Assembly (NCBI GenBank): GCA_013390785.1
Contig: JACASW010000003.1
Location: 48,071-112,070 of the forward strand
Source of the DNA: Marine Group I thaumarchaeote
GTDB lineage: Archaea; Thermoproteota; Nitrososphaeria; Nitrososphaerales; Nitrosopumilaceae
DNA: 64,000 nucleotides
Direction of reading: 5' to 3'
Part shown: one piece after another, positions 24,133 to 32,629 of the stretch
Layout: each line of letters begins with the position of its first letter
Numbering within the stretch: the stretch's first letter is position 1
Notes under the pieces: generated by a model
Told to the model about the DNA's origin: nothing
Seen by the model: only the letters and a program-made list of their open reading frames with translations
Database searches by the model: none
Translations under genes and position numbers: made by a program

Positions 24133-25300
24133 AGATCAATATTTAGGAAATCTTTACCAGAGATTTCCTGTCACAATTGAAAAGGGACTAGGTTCACATG
24201 TATGGGATACAGACAACAATGAGTACATTGATTGTATGGGTGGATATGGCGTTGCGCTAGTTGGTCATAGAAATGAACGTGTTGTAAACGCGATTAAATC
24301 TCAAATTGACAAAGTGATCACTGTTCATAGCTCTTTCTATAGTAAAACAAGGGAGAAATTCTTGCAAACTTTGATTGATACCGCACCATCTGGACTTTCC
24401 CAAGTTCATCTCAACAATAGTGGTGCTGAGTCTATAGAGGCTGCTATAAAATTTGCAAGGAAGTTTACTGGCAAAAAGAAAATGGTCGCAATGAAAGGAT
24501 CTTATCATGGAAAATCCATGGGTGCCTTGTCGCTAACATTTAATCCAAAGTACAGAGAACCATTTCAACCTCTTGTTGAGGAGGTATCATTTTCACCATA
24601 TGGAGACGTAGATGCGCTACAAAATGTTGTTGATAAGGATACAGCATTTGTAATCTTAGAACCTATTCAAGGTGAAAGTGGAATTCATGTTCCTCCTGAA
24701 GGGTTTTTGCGGGAAGCTAGAAAGATATGTGATGAAAATGATAGTCTGCTAATATTTGACGAAATTCAATCAGGATTAGGTAGAACGGGTAGTATGTGGG
24801 CATCAGAACATTGGAAAACAGTTCCGGATATAATGTGCCTTGCCAAAGGAATTGCTGGAGGGGTTCCTATGGGTGTTACGTTAGTAAAACCAGACATACT
24901 TGCAGTGATGAAAAAAGGAGAACACTCATCTACATTTGGAGGAAACCCACTAGCTTGTGCTGCAGGAACCGCTACACTTCAGGCACTGACACAAGATGGC
25001 TTGATTGAAAATGCAAAAAGTATAGGAGAAAAATTTTTGCAGGGCTTAGAGGAACTCAAGTCTAAACACAAAATAATTAGAGAAGTTAGGGGTAAGGGAT
25101 TAATGATTGGTGTAGAATTGAAATTTGAAGTAAAAGATATCTTAATGGAAGGAATCAAAAATGGATTGTTACTCTTGTACTCTGGTAGAAACATCTTAAG
25201 ATTTCTTCCTCCGTTGGTAATCTCCGAGGAGGATATTGTAAAAACACTACAAATACTAGATAATCTACTAACAAATGAGGAGAATAGAAGAAATGCATAA
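24125..25300 (+). CDS. argD: LysW-lysine/ornithine aminotransferase
   Basis: A 391-residue class III PLP aminotransferase (ArgD/LysJ). It shows GGYGVALVGHRN, the SGAESIEAAIKFARK region, LLIFDEIQSGLGRTGSMWASEH with the PLP-contacting Asp, and the Schiff-base Lys in CLAKGIAGGVPMG, followed by STFGGNPLACAAG. It converts the carrier-bound semialdehyde to LysW-lysine or LysW-ornithine with glutamate as donor. It overlaps the kinase gene by 8 bases and the following regulator by 8-26 bases depending on that start. Confidence 0.93.
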   Translation: MSEDQYLGNLYQRFPVTIEKGLGSHVWDTDNNEYIDCMGGYGVALVGHRNERVVNAIKSQIDKVITVHSSFYSKTREKFLQTLIDTAPSGLSQVHLNNSGAESIEAAIKFARKFTGKKKMVAMKGSYHGKSMGALSLTFNPKYREPFQPLVEEVSFSPYGDVDALQNVVDKDTAFVILEPIQGESGIHVPPEGFLREARKICDENDSLLIFDEIQSGLGRTGSMWASEHWKTVPDIMCLAKGIAGGVPMGVTLVKPDILAVMKKGEHSSTFGGNPLACAAGTATLQALTQDGLIENAKSIGEKFLQGLEELKSKHKIIREVRGKGLMIGVELKFEVKDILMEGIKNGLLLLYSGRNILRFLPPLVISEEDIVKTLQILDNLLTNEENRRNA

Positions 25301-25709
25301 GGATCAAATTGACGAACATATTTTAGAATTCTTACGTAACGATTCTAGGGAATCTTTTGTTGAAATTGGGAAAAAACTCAAACTTTCAGAATCTGCCATC
25401 AGACATAGGGTTAAAAATATGGTTGATAGCGGAACGATTACTAAATTTACGATAGAAGAAGGAGGTGGTCAGCCAGAGGCACTTGTTCTGGTATCAGCTG
25501 ACTCGTCCATTGACACATCAAAGGTTTCTTTAAAACTCACAAAACTCAACGGAATAAAAAAAATATATGAAATCACTGGTCAATATGATATCTGTGTAAT
25601 CATTCAGGCGCCAACAATAAACGAGATCAATGTATGCATTGATAACTTACGAAAAATTAGTGGTGTAACTGACACCAATACTGTAATAATTCTTAAAACT
25701 ATATCATAA
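25293..25709 (+). CDS. lysM: Lrp/AsnC-family regulator, LysM-like
   Basis: About 138 residues: N-terminal helix-turn-helix (DEHILEFLRNDSRESFVEIGKKLKLSESAIRHRVKNM) and a C-terminal RAM ligand-binding domain (ALVLVSADSSIDTSKV to the end). In Sulfolobus, the Lrp-family LysM controls the lysW-lysX-lysY-lysZ operon and responds to lysine; the place of this gene between the shared lysine/arginine genes and homocitrate synthase supports the same job. ATG at 25275 is possible; 25293 begins at the conserved domain and is preceded by a purine-rich GGAGAATAGAAGAA stretch. The inverted repeats just downstream are candidate binding sites. Confidence 0.85.
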   Translation: MHKDQIDEHILEFLRNDSRESFVEIGKKLKLSESAIRHRVKNMVDSGTITKFTIEEGGGQPEALVLVSADSSIDTSKVSLKLTKLNGIKKIYEITGQYDICVIIQAPTINEINVCIDNLRKISGVTDTNTVIILKTIS

Positions 25710-25710
25710 A

Positions 25711-25775
25711 CGACAATCGTCGCATATTTGTAAACGCTAACTAATTTAGGATCAAATAATATCTAAAACGACGAT
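25711..25775. promoter_or_regulatory. CGAC-type inverted repeats before homocitrate synthase
   Basis: CGACAATCGTCG (25711-25722) is an interrupted palindrome, and its arm ATCGTCG recurs inverted as CGACGAT at 25769-25775, 15 bases before the TATA box. Spaced inverted arms between the lysM-like gene and the homocitrate synthase promoter would fit multimeric Lrp-type binding. The function is inferred from position and symmetry. Confidence 0.35.
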
Positions 25776-25790
25776 GCTAGTACGATTATC

Positions 25791-25798
25791 TTTATATT
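25791..25798 (+). promoter_or_regulatory. TATA box of homocitrate synthase gene
   Basis: TTTATATT lies about 30 bases before the ATG at 25825, a near-consensus archaeal TATA element giving a short or absent leader. It splits the amino-acid cluster into two transcription units. Confidence 0.55.
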
Positions 25799-25824
25799 AA
25801 TGATTTCATATACCGAATTCAGCA

Positions 25825-27015
25825 ATGAATGATCCGAATTACTATGCAGAGGAATATAACTCCATTGGGAAGGAATTTAAGAAAATAAGAATTTTAGATT
25901 CTACACTAAGAGAAGGTGAACAACATCCCGGTGTTTCATTTACTGTTAAACAAAGAATTCAGATTGCTTGGGAACTTGATTACTTTGGTGTTGATCAGAT
26001 TGAGATATCGCCAGTTATTTCCAGTGATCATGCTGAAGCAACTAAGACCATTATCAAACAGGGATTGCGAGCAGATATTGTTGCACATGGAAGAGCTCTG
26101 AAAGACGATATTGATGTTTCATTGAAATGTGATGCATCATGGGTTGCCGCATACTTGGGAATATCTGATATCCATCTGAAAGATAAGCTACGAATATCAA
26201 GAGAACAAGCATTAGATAGAGCGGTTCAAACTGTAGAATACGCAAAGTCTCATGGATTAAAAATTAGGTTTACTGTAGAGGATGGAAGTAGAGCGGACCC
26301 ACAATACATGATCAACGTATGCAAAGCAATAGAAGATGCAGGAGTAGATAGAATTAGCCTACCGGATACTGTGGGAATCTTAAGACCTATAGGAATGTAT
26401 AATTTTGTTAAGAGAGTTCGTTCTGAAATCAAAACTCCACTTGATGCACATGTTCATAATGATATTGGCTTTGCGTTAGCTAATGCATTTGCCGCGTGTG
26501 ATGCAGGAGTTGATCAAATTCATACAACAATTGATGGTATTGGAGAAAGGACAGGAATACCATCTTTAGCAGAAACTGCTGTCGCACTTGCATATTTGTA
26601 CAAATCAGAAAATGATTTCAGATTAGATATGTTAGTAGATCTTTCTAGGCTTATAGAACAATACACAGATATCAAGCCTTATGATTCAAAACCAATTGTC
26701 GGTTCTTCAGCCTACAAGCATAAGGCTGGTACACATCTTGCTGCGGTTTTGAAAAATACTGCTGCATACGAACCAATTAACCCAAGAAGTGTAGGAAACA
26801 GACGAAGAATTGTATTTGGTGAATTAGCTGGTAAGACTGGCGCAGAATATCTAATGTCGCTATTAGGTCTGGAAAAAAATACCAAAAGTGCAAAAAATAT
26901 TGCGGCTGGTTTGAAGAATCTTAGAATGGGTGATCTTCTTGAGATTCCACTGGAAGATAAAATAGAAAGAAAGATAATTAATGACGAAAAAGGAAGGGGA
27001 TACAGAAATGACTAA
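25825..27015 (+). CDS. lysS: Homocitrate synthase (2-isopropylmalate-synthase family)
   Basis: A 396-residue DRE-TIM aldolase: RILDSTLREGEQHPGV opens the barrel with the catalytic Arg, Asp and Glu, DAHVHNDIGFALANAF carries the metal-binding HxH, and TIDGIGERTGIPSLAE and GSSAYKHKAGTHLAAVLK are the C-terminal landmarks. It condenses 2-oxoglutarate with acetyl-CoA, the first step of the aminoadipate lysine route. Homocitrate synthase is preferred over isopropylmalate or citramalate synthase because of length (no LeuA regulatory domain) and context with lysW2, lysX and lysK. It overlaps lysW2 by 8 bases. Confidence 0.85.
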   Translation: MNDPNYYAEEYNSIGKEFKKIRILDSTLREGEQHPGVSFTVKQRIQIAWELDYFGVDQIEISPVISSDHAEATKTIIKQGLRADIVAHGRALKDDIDVSLKCDASWVAAYLGISDIHLKDKLRISREQALDRAVQTVEYAKSHGLKIRFTVEDGSRADPQYMINVCKAIEDAGVDRISLPDTVGILRPIGMYNFVKRVRSEIKTPLDAHVHNDIGFALANAFAACDAGVDQIHTTIDGIGERTGIPSLAETAVALAYLYKSENDFRLDMLVDLSRLIEQYTDIKPYDSKPIVGSSAYKHKAGTHLAAVLKNTAAYEPINPRSVGNRRRIVFGELAGKTGAEYLMSLLGLEKNTKSAKNIAAGLKNLRMGDLLEIPLEDKIERKIINDEKGRGYRND

Positions 27016-27175
27016 TTGCCCTGAATGTGATGCCAAAATAACTATCCCTGAAGATGCAGTGGATGGTGAGATTGTAACATGTGCTGAATGTGGAGCGAGC
27101 TTTGAACTGGCTAAGACTTCTGATGGATTTGAGCTAAAACCGGCCCAAACTGTTGGAGAGGACTGGGGGCAGTGA
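27008..27175 (+). CDS. lysW: Amino-group carrier protein LysW, second copy, ending in Gln
   Basis: A 55-residue acidic zinc-ribbon protein (Cys 4, 7, 25, 28; MTNCPECDAKITIPEDAV) closely related to the copy at 21202. Its tail reads VGEDWGQ: the last codon before TGA is CAG (27170-27172). The terminal Glu whose gamma-carboxyl accepts the amino acid in known LysW proteins is replaced by Gln, which cannot be ligated by the known ATP-grasp chemistry unless deamidated. Overlap with homocitrate synthase (8 bases) and lysX (GTGA, 4 bases) puts it in the lysine branch. A one-base sequencing or assembly error (CAG for GAG) is the simplest alternative. Confidence 0.92.
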   Translation: MTNCPECDAKITIPEDAVDGEIVTCAECGASFELAKTSDGFELKPAQTVGEDWGQ

Positions 27176-28020
27176 CCGATAAAATCACAGTTCTTTATGA
27201 TACAATCCGTCTCGAAGAAAAACTGTTGATCAAAGCCGCGGAGAGGCATGATATACAGATTGAGATGGTTGACTGTAAACAACTGTCTGTAGATTTGAAC
27301 AAAAATACGCATGAATTTGGGACTGTCTTACAGCGCTGTGTAAGCTATTATCGGAATATCCATTCTACTGCAACACTTGAAGGTCTTGGTGCTATGGTAG
27401 TCAACTGCCTAAACACTGGACTTCTTGCTGGAAACAAGCTTTTCACACATATGCTGTTGCAAAAGGCAGGAATTCCTACGCCTGAAGCTACAATAGCTTT
27501 TTCGAAGGAAGCTGCTATGGAATCGCTTGAAAAAACTGGATATCCAAAGATTATCAAACCAACTGTTGGTAGCTGGGGTAGAATGGTATCAAAACTAAAT
27601 GATAAAGATTCAGCCGAGGGTGTTATTGACGCAAGGGAATCAATGCATCCAGCATATCAAATGTACTTCTTGGAGGAATTTGTACAGAGACCACCAAGGG
27701 ACATACGTGCAATAGTGATAGGCGATACTGTTGCTGGTGCAATTTACAGAGTTTCTAATGACTCTAATTGGAAAACAAACACGCATTTGGGTGGTTCCGC
27801 GGAAGTATGTGAAGTATCAAATGAGTTAGAAGATATTTGCATAAAAGCTAAGAATACTGTTCAAGGAGAAATTGTTGGTGTTGATCTGATGGAAAGCAAC
27901 GACAAAGGATTAGTGGTTCATGAGATTAATAATACTACAGAGTTTCGAAATGTTGTGAAAGTAACGGGTAATGACATTCCAACACAGATGTTAGAGTATC
28001 TAAAAAATTCAAGTAGGTAA
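27172..28020 (+). CDS. lysX: LysW-aminoadipate ligase (LysX)
   Basis: A 282-residue ATP-grasp ligase homologous to the argX product at 21370: CVSYYRNIHSTATLEGLG, LLAGNKLFTHMLLQKAG, the Lys/Gly loop YPKIIKPTVGSWGRMV, and VHEINNTTEFRNVV at the ATP/Mg site. Its place between lysW2 and lysK, downstream of homocitrate synthase, and the EFRNVVKVTGNDIP segment point to 2-aminoadipate as substrate (LysX). Start GTG at 27172 overlaps the lysW2 stop as GTGA. Two ligases with one shared reductase, kinase and aminotransferase is the layout known for dual lysine/arginine synthesis in Sulfolobus. Confidence 0.87.
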   Translation: MTDKITVLYDTIRLEEKLLIKAAERHDIQIEMVDCKQLSVDLNKNTHEFGTVLQRCVSYYRNIHSTATLEGLGAMVVNCLNTGLLAGNKLFTHMLLQKAGIPTPEATIAFSKEAAMESLEKTGYPKIIKPTVGSWGRMVSKLNDKDSAEGVIDARESMHPAYQMYFLEEFVQRPPRDIRAIVIGDTVAGAIYRVSNDSNWKTNTHLGGSAEVCEVSNELEDICIKAKNTVQGEIVGVDLMESNDKGLVVHEINNTTEFRNVVKVTGNDIPTQMLEYLKNSSR

Positions 28021-28022
28021 AA

Positions 28023-29147
28023 ATGGAACAACATTTCACTGTTACAACAAAACATTATGTAAAGACGTTAGAGAGAGCGTTAAAGCTTTACACACCATCG
28101 CTACATGAAAAAAGCCTAGCTGACTTTCTTGCTACTGTATGTGAGGATTTAGGTTTCAGGGACATACATACAGATGACGTTGGTAATATTATTGCCACGA
28201 AAGGTTCTGGATCACCAAAAATTATGTTATGTGGACATATGGATACTGTGCCAGGAAGAATTAGGGTAAGGAAGGAAGGTGATTATATTTTTGGAAGAGG
28301 TTCATCTGATGCAAAGGGTCCACTTATCGCAATGCTGTTTGCTGCTGCGAGTGTAGAGGAAAATAATGGTACTGTTACGTTTGTAGGTGCAGTAGATGAG
28401 GAAGGTAATGCTACTGGAATTAAAAGTTTGACTAGTGACAAACCAGATGTAGATTATGCGATATTTGGTGAGCCAAGTGGAACAAAACAAATCACCATTG
28501 GATACAAAGGACGTATTGCCATTAATTTGAAAATCAGTGTTGGAGATAGCGCGCATGCTAGTGCTCCTTGGCTGGCAAAAAATGCAATTGAAGAATCATC
28601 ACTATTTGTTAATGAAATCAAGGCTAAACTAGAATCAGGACAAGAAAACAAAACAAAAGGAATGATGTTGACTGCTACTATAACGGAAATAAAGGGAGGT
28701 CTAAGCCATAATGTTACACCTAGGGAATGTGATTCAACATTGGATATCAGAATCCCAGTTGGTACTAGTTGCAAGTCAGTTGAAGAAAAAATTTCTGAAG
28801 TAGTGAAAGAAATTTCTAAAAAGCAACAAGTAGAGGCGTTCTATTCAATTATAGATGAAACTGAGCCATTTGAGGCAGAACATAATTCTCCTCTTGTAAG
28901 GGCTCTAACTCTAGGAATTTTGGACGTAGAAAAGAATAGGCCTACATTGATTAGAAAAACAGGTACGGGTGACATGAATGTTATAGGCAACAAACTGAGT
29001 ATTCCTGTTGTGACTTATGGTCCAGGTGATCCTCATGCTGCGCACACAACTGATGAAAAAATCTCCATTGATGAATACCTTCGAGGAATAGAGGTTCTGA
29101 AAAGAACCATACAGCATTTAAAACGACTACATGATAAAATCAAGTAA
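28023..29147 (+). CDS. lysK: LysW-lysine/ornithine hydrolase (LysK)
   Basis: A 374-residue M20-family metallopeptidase. Zinc-site elements are the His/Asp in CGHMDTVPG, the Asp in GRGSSDAKGP, the catalytic Glu pair in AVDEEGNATG, Glu in FGEPSG and the last His in DPHAAHTTDE. It releases lysine or ornithine from the LysW carrier, the last carrier-bound step. It starts 2 bases after lysX and overlaps the diphthine synthase start by one base. Succinyl-diaminopimelate desuccinylase and ArgE belong to the same family but do not fit the neighbours. Confidence 0.88.
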   Translation: MEQHFTVTTKHYVKTLERALKLYTPSLHEKSLADFLATVCEDLGFRDIHTDDVGNIIATKGSGSPKIMLCGHMDTVPGRIRVRKEGDYIFGRGSSDAKGPLIAMLFAAASVEENNGTVTFVGAVDEEGNATGIKSLTSDKPDVDYAIFGEPSGTKQITIGYKGRIAINLKISVGDSAHASAPWLAKNAIEESSLFVNEIKAKLESGQENKTKGMMLTATITEIKGGLSHNVTPRECDSTLDIRIPVGTSCKSVEEKISEVVKEISKKQQVEAFYSIIDETEPFEAEHNSPLVRALTLGILDVEKNRPTLIRKTGTGDMNVIGNKLSIPVVTYGPGDPHAAHTTDEKISIDEYLRGIEVLKRTIQHLKRLHDKIK

Positions 29148-30184
29148 TGCTATGGTTTGTAGGACTAGGTATATCTGGTACAAAGTCAATTCCGATTGAA
29201 GTTCTAAAAATTATTCAGGAAGCAGATTTTGTATATCTGGAAGCATTTACAAGTCCAATTTCCAAGCAACATGAAGATAAAATTAGAAACATGGTTAATG
29301 GGAGTTTTAAAATTGCAAAAAGATGGCTGGTGGAAGATGGACAAGAGATACTCAAAGCGTCGAAAAATTCTACTGTTGTTTTGTTATCATATGGAGACCC
29401 ATACGTAGCAACAACACACATAGAGCTTAGGACTAGGGCAAAATCAGAAAATATTGAAACTAGCACAATTCATTCTGCTTCAGTTATAACATCAATGATA
29501 GGAGAAGCAGGATTACAATTCTACAAAGTTGGAAGGGTTGTAACTATAATGAATGACAAAAAATCTACAATAGCTCCCTATACTGCCATTTTCAAGAATT
29601 TGATACAAGGACTTCATTCTATAATATTATTAGAGTATAATCATGATGAAAAATATTTTCTTGATCCAAAGAATGCCATATCAGACCTACTAGATATTGA
29701 AAAGGAACAAAAAAGAAGTATTCTAAGCGATGATACGTTTGCTATAATTGCTTCAAGAATTGGATTTGAAACACAAAAAATTATTGCTGGAAAATTCAGT
29801 AATCTACTTAAAATTGACTTTGGCGAACCACCGCATAGTATGATCATTACAGGTAAATTACATTTTACAGAATCAGATGCAATTAATGTGTTGACAGAAT
29901 GCTTGGATAAACCATTAGATAATTCAGACAAAATCAAAAGCATTTCAGTTCAAATGATTGAAAAATATGTACCTATGGTTAGAAAAGCATTAGAAGAAAT
30001 TAGACCGTTGTATAATGATTCAAAAGAATTCCAAGAAGTTTTTGAGAATGCAAAACTGTACATTGATGATGCAGAAAATTTCCTAAAACAAGGAAATGAT
30101 GAAAATGCAGTTTTGAGTATAGGTTATGCAGATGGTCTGGTAGATGCACTAAGAATTGCAAAAGGTATAGACCCAAAAATGTAA
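29147..30184 (+). CDS. dphB: Diphthine synthase with C-terminal DUF357-like domain
   Basis: A 345-residue protein. Residues 1 to about 260 form a tetrapyrrole-methylase-fold diphthine synthase (MLWFVGLGISGTKSIPIE, VVLLSYGDPYVATTHIELR, HSASVITSMIGEAGLQFYKVGR), the SAM-dependent step of diphthamide synthesis on elongation factor 2. The family is usually about 260 residues. The remaining 80 residues (EKYVPMVRKALEEIRPLY, YIDDAENFLKQGNDENAVLSIGYADGLVDALR) look like the archaeal DUF357 helical domain, which is often found beside FAD-synthase genes; the FAD synthase gene is indeed next. The gene is attached to the lysine operon through a one-base overlap with lysK. Confidence 0.87.
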   Translation: MLWFVGLGISGTKSIPIEVLKIIQEADFVYLEAFTSPISKQHEDKIRNMVNGSFKIAKRWLVEDGQEILKASKNSTVVLLSYGDPYVATTHIELRTRAKSENIETSTIHSASVITSMIGEAGLQFYKVGRVVTIMNDKKSTIAPYTAIFKNLIQGLHSIILLEYNHDEKYFLDPKNAISDLLDIEKEQKRSILSDDTFAIIASRIGFETQKIIAGKFSNLLKIDFGEPPHSMIITGKLHFTESDAINVLTECLDKPLDNSDKIKSISVQMIEKYVPMVRKALEEIRPLYNDSKEFQEVFENAKLYIDDAENFLKQGNDENAVLSIGYADGLVDALRIAKGIDPKM

Positions 30185-30228
30185 GTTAACGATGCGTTAA
30201 AAAGTGAAGAAATAATGAGTAACTACCA

Positions 30229-30678
30229 TTGGATTTAAAAAAATCACCAACAAAGAAAATTGTGTTAGCTGGAGGAGTTTTTGACATAATTCATCCGGGA
30301 CATATACACACACTTAATGCAGCAAAAGCTTTAGGTGGTATACTGGTAGTCGCAATTGCTACTGACAAAACTGCTAAAAAGATGAAAAAGAGATCACCAT
30401 TACATAGTCAAGAATTAAGACGCGAGCTGGTTAGCTGCTTATCGATGGTTGACAAGGCTATTGTTGGACATGAAGATGATATTTTTCAAACAGTTAAGGA
30501 GGTAAAACCGAATATCATTGTGTTAGGATATGATCAAGTTCATCAGGAAAAATTCATCAGCAATGGATGTAAACGGATCAATCTTAATGTTGAGATAGTA
30601 AGGTTGGAATCTCCAGTGCCTCATCTATCAAGTTCAGAGATCGAAAAAGAATATGGAAAGGATATTCATGGTCTGTAG
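30229..30678 (+). CDS. ribL: FAD synthase RibL-like cytidylyltransferase-family protein
   Basis: A 149-residue nucleotidyltransferase: IVLAGGVFDIIHPGHIHTL holds the HxGH motif, and SSSEIEKEYG replaces the ISTT-type motif near the C-terminus. LGYDQVHQEKF is typical of archaeal RibL, which adenylates FMN to FAD. Glycerol-3-phosphate cytidylyltransferase is the related alternative, but the convergent neighbour is a riboflavin kinase and the upstream gene carries DUF357, both of which fit flavin synthesis. The start is TTG at 30229; the ATG at 30214 is in another frame and stops quickly. Confidence 0.82.
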   Translation: MDLKKSPTKKIVLAGGVFDIIHPGHIHTLNAAKALGGILVVAIATDKTAKKMKKRSPLHSQELRRELVSCLSMVDKAIVGHEDDIFQTVKEVKPNIIVLGYDQVHQEKFISNGCKRINLNVEIVRLESPVPHLSSSEIEKEYGKDIHGL

Positions 30679-30689
30679 TTTAGTACAGA

Positions 30690-31367
30690 TTAAATATGAA
30701 TTTTAATTGTAACTTTAGAACCAGTTTTCAATCTAGCAGTTCTACGTAAGCTATTTTTTGATATCAATTCAATTACTGAATTATCATGATGTGTCCTTTC
30801 AAGACGTATTAATTCACATTTGATTGAATTGTTCAGCGTGACATGAAAACATTTCACCCAACCATATGTTCTCTTCCCATCAGAAAATGGTTCTATGATT
30901 GTATTATCAAGATCATCTAACTGTTGAATGACTTGAGTGGCTTGGTGTTGATTTAATTTTATATTTAGTGTACCCGGGAAAGGAACGTATCCAATTTTCA
31001 CTTTGAATTGTTTAGTGTAACCATTCAATGACATGTAGTAAGCTCCCTCACCAAGCCCAGAAATAACTGATCCATTCAACACCAAGTGTGAAGGAGATGA
31101 ATCTAAACTGTAACCTAAAATTGAATGGAGTTTAACAAGCTCAGAGTACCCCTTCTGAGTAATTTTGACAGAAAGTTGTCGTCCAGTCATTACTCTGTCA
31201 ATGAATCCACCATTTTCCAACTCCAAAATATGCTTTGATGCGGCTTGTTGAGATTTTTTTATGCTTTTACCAAGAGAGGATGTAGTGATATGAACAAAGT
31301 TGTATCTAGCACCCTTGGATAATAATTCTGCTAAAGTGAGAATATGTTGTATTTTAAGATCAAGCAT
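30690..31367 (-). CDS. ribK: CTP-dependent riboflavin kinase with N-terminal helix-turn-helix domain
   Basis: A 225-residue protein. Residues 1-90 are a winged-helix domain (LAELLSKGARYNFVHITTSSLGKSI onward). Residues 95-225 are the archaeal DUF120 riboflavin kinase: GSVISGLGEGAYYMSLNGY, VPFPGTLNIKLN and RRTARLKTGSKVTIKI. RibK makes FMN with CTP instead of ATP. The helix-turn-helix fusion occurs in many archaeal RibK proteins and may let the enzyme act as a flavin-responsive regulator. It converges on ribL with 11 bases between stops, so the FMN and FAD steps are neighbours on opposite strands. It follows dnaG by 3 bases. Confidence 0.9.
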   Translation of the reverse strand: MLDLKIQHILTLAELLSKGARYNFVHITTSSLGKSIKKSQQAASKHILELENGGFIDRVMTGRQLSVKITQKGYSELVKLHSILGYSLDSSPSHLVLNGSVISGLGEGAYYMSLNGYTKQFKVKIGYVPFPGTLNIKLNQHQATQVIQQLDDLDNTIIEPFSDGKRTYGWVKCFHVTLNNSIKCELIRLERTHHDNSVIELISKNSLRRTARLKTGSKVTIKIHI

Positions 31368-31370
31368 TAA

Positions 31371-32513
31371 TTAACTAATGCCAAGCTCTGTAAATGTTTT
31401 TAGTGTAACACCATCACTATTTGATAGATTTGCAACCCTATGACCTACAATACATTCAATACCAGATTGTTTAGCTCCATCTAAGAGTCGCTGAGTTATT
31501 ATTCCGTCTAAAATCAGATATTTTATTCCAGATTGTGTAGATAGTTTGTCTACTAATTCACTTATGGGCACTTTGAACAATTGTTTATTATCAGAATCAA
31601 GTCCTACTGCCTCCAATGTTTCATTTAGATCTTGATATACTTTGTTTGTAGCATCTGCTAATGGTTTATCTGTTTCACTTACCTGCTTCGGTTCAGCAGT
31701 TTGTTGTTTTAGATCCTTATCTGCATCCTTTAAAATATCTGCAACACGTTGAGGGGTGAGTTCTTCCACTTCAATACCTTCATCTGCACGAAGTTCAAGA
31801 TCAATATTAACAACTGATTTTAATTCTTTAAGAATAAATCCACCTGCTCTATCACCGTCTAAAAATGCTACAACTCTATCTTTTTTTGCACAAAGATCTT
31901 TGATAGACTCATCAATTTTTGCACCTTCAATGGCTAATGCATTGTCATATCCAGCTCTCAATAAATTTAAGATGTCTGCTCTACCTTCAACAAGAATTAT
32001 CCATGACGAGTCATAAATTCCTGAACTGCATGGAAGTTTGTTTGGTCCATATTCAGCAACTTTTCCTGAAGAACCTTCATGCACATCTTTTAACATGGTA
32101 TCTCCTTCGCTAACAGATTTTGTAGACCATTTCTGCTTGATCTCCTTTGCTCTGCGTACAATGTCTTCTTTTTTTGATGCACGTACATCATCTATAGCAT
32201 CAAGATTAAACTTAGAATCAAATGGACCAACTTTGTCTATGCTTTCAATTGCGGCAGCAATCAAGGCACAAGTATCAACATCAGTACTCATTGGAAGAAG
32301 CGCAGTTCCAGAAGTAGTATTTTCAGTAGATTTGATCTCTACTTCAATTCTACCAACTTTAGAAACACGTTGAAGCTCATTCAGATTCATCTCAGGACCT
32401 AAGAGGCCCTCAGTTTGACCGAATACAGCCCCTATAATGTCTGCTCGCTCAACCAGACCGTCGACTTCAAATGATAGTTTAACGTGATATTTGACGATAC
32501 CTGTGTATGGCAA
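31371..32513 (-). CDS. dnaG: Archaeal DnaG-type Toprim protein
   Basis: A 380-residue archaeal DnaG. The N-terminal domain has KVGRIEVEIKSTENTTSGTA; the central Toprim domain shows the catalytic Glu in WIILVEGRADILNLL and DxD in VVAFLDGDRAGG; the C-terminal part has FKVPISELVDKL. Archaeal DnaG associates with the exosome and also has primase activity in vitro. The start codon is TTG (32513). A low-complexity linker with KQQTAEPKQVSE separates Toprim from the C-terminal part. It is transcribed into ribK. Confidence 0.92.
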   Translation of the reverse strand: MPYTGIVKYHVKLSFEVDGLVERADIIGAVFGQTEGLLGPEMNLNELQRVSKVGRIEVEIKSTENTTSGTALLPMSTDVDTCALIAAAIESIDKVGPFDSKFNLDAIDDVRASKKEDIVRRAKEIKQKWSTKSVSEGDTMLKDVHEGSSGKVAEYGPNKLPCSSGIYDSSWIILVEGRADILNLLRAGYDNALAIEGAKIDESIKDLCAKKDRVVAFLDGDRAGGFILKELKSVVNIDLELRADEGIEVEELTPQRVADILKDADKDLKQQTAEPKQVSETDKPLADATNKVYQDLNETLEAVGLDSDNKQLFKVPISELVDKLSTQSGIKYLILDGIITQRLLDGAKQSGIECIVGHRVANLSNSDGVTLKTFTELGIS

Positions 32514-32629
32514 ATTATTTTCATCTCCTTAATATTCATTAAGCATAAAACTTCAAGTCATGGTTATAAGTGCTTGTGGCAAAAAATTTGTTTTTAATAA
32601 TAAAATAAAATAGAAATTGAGAAAAATGA

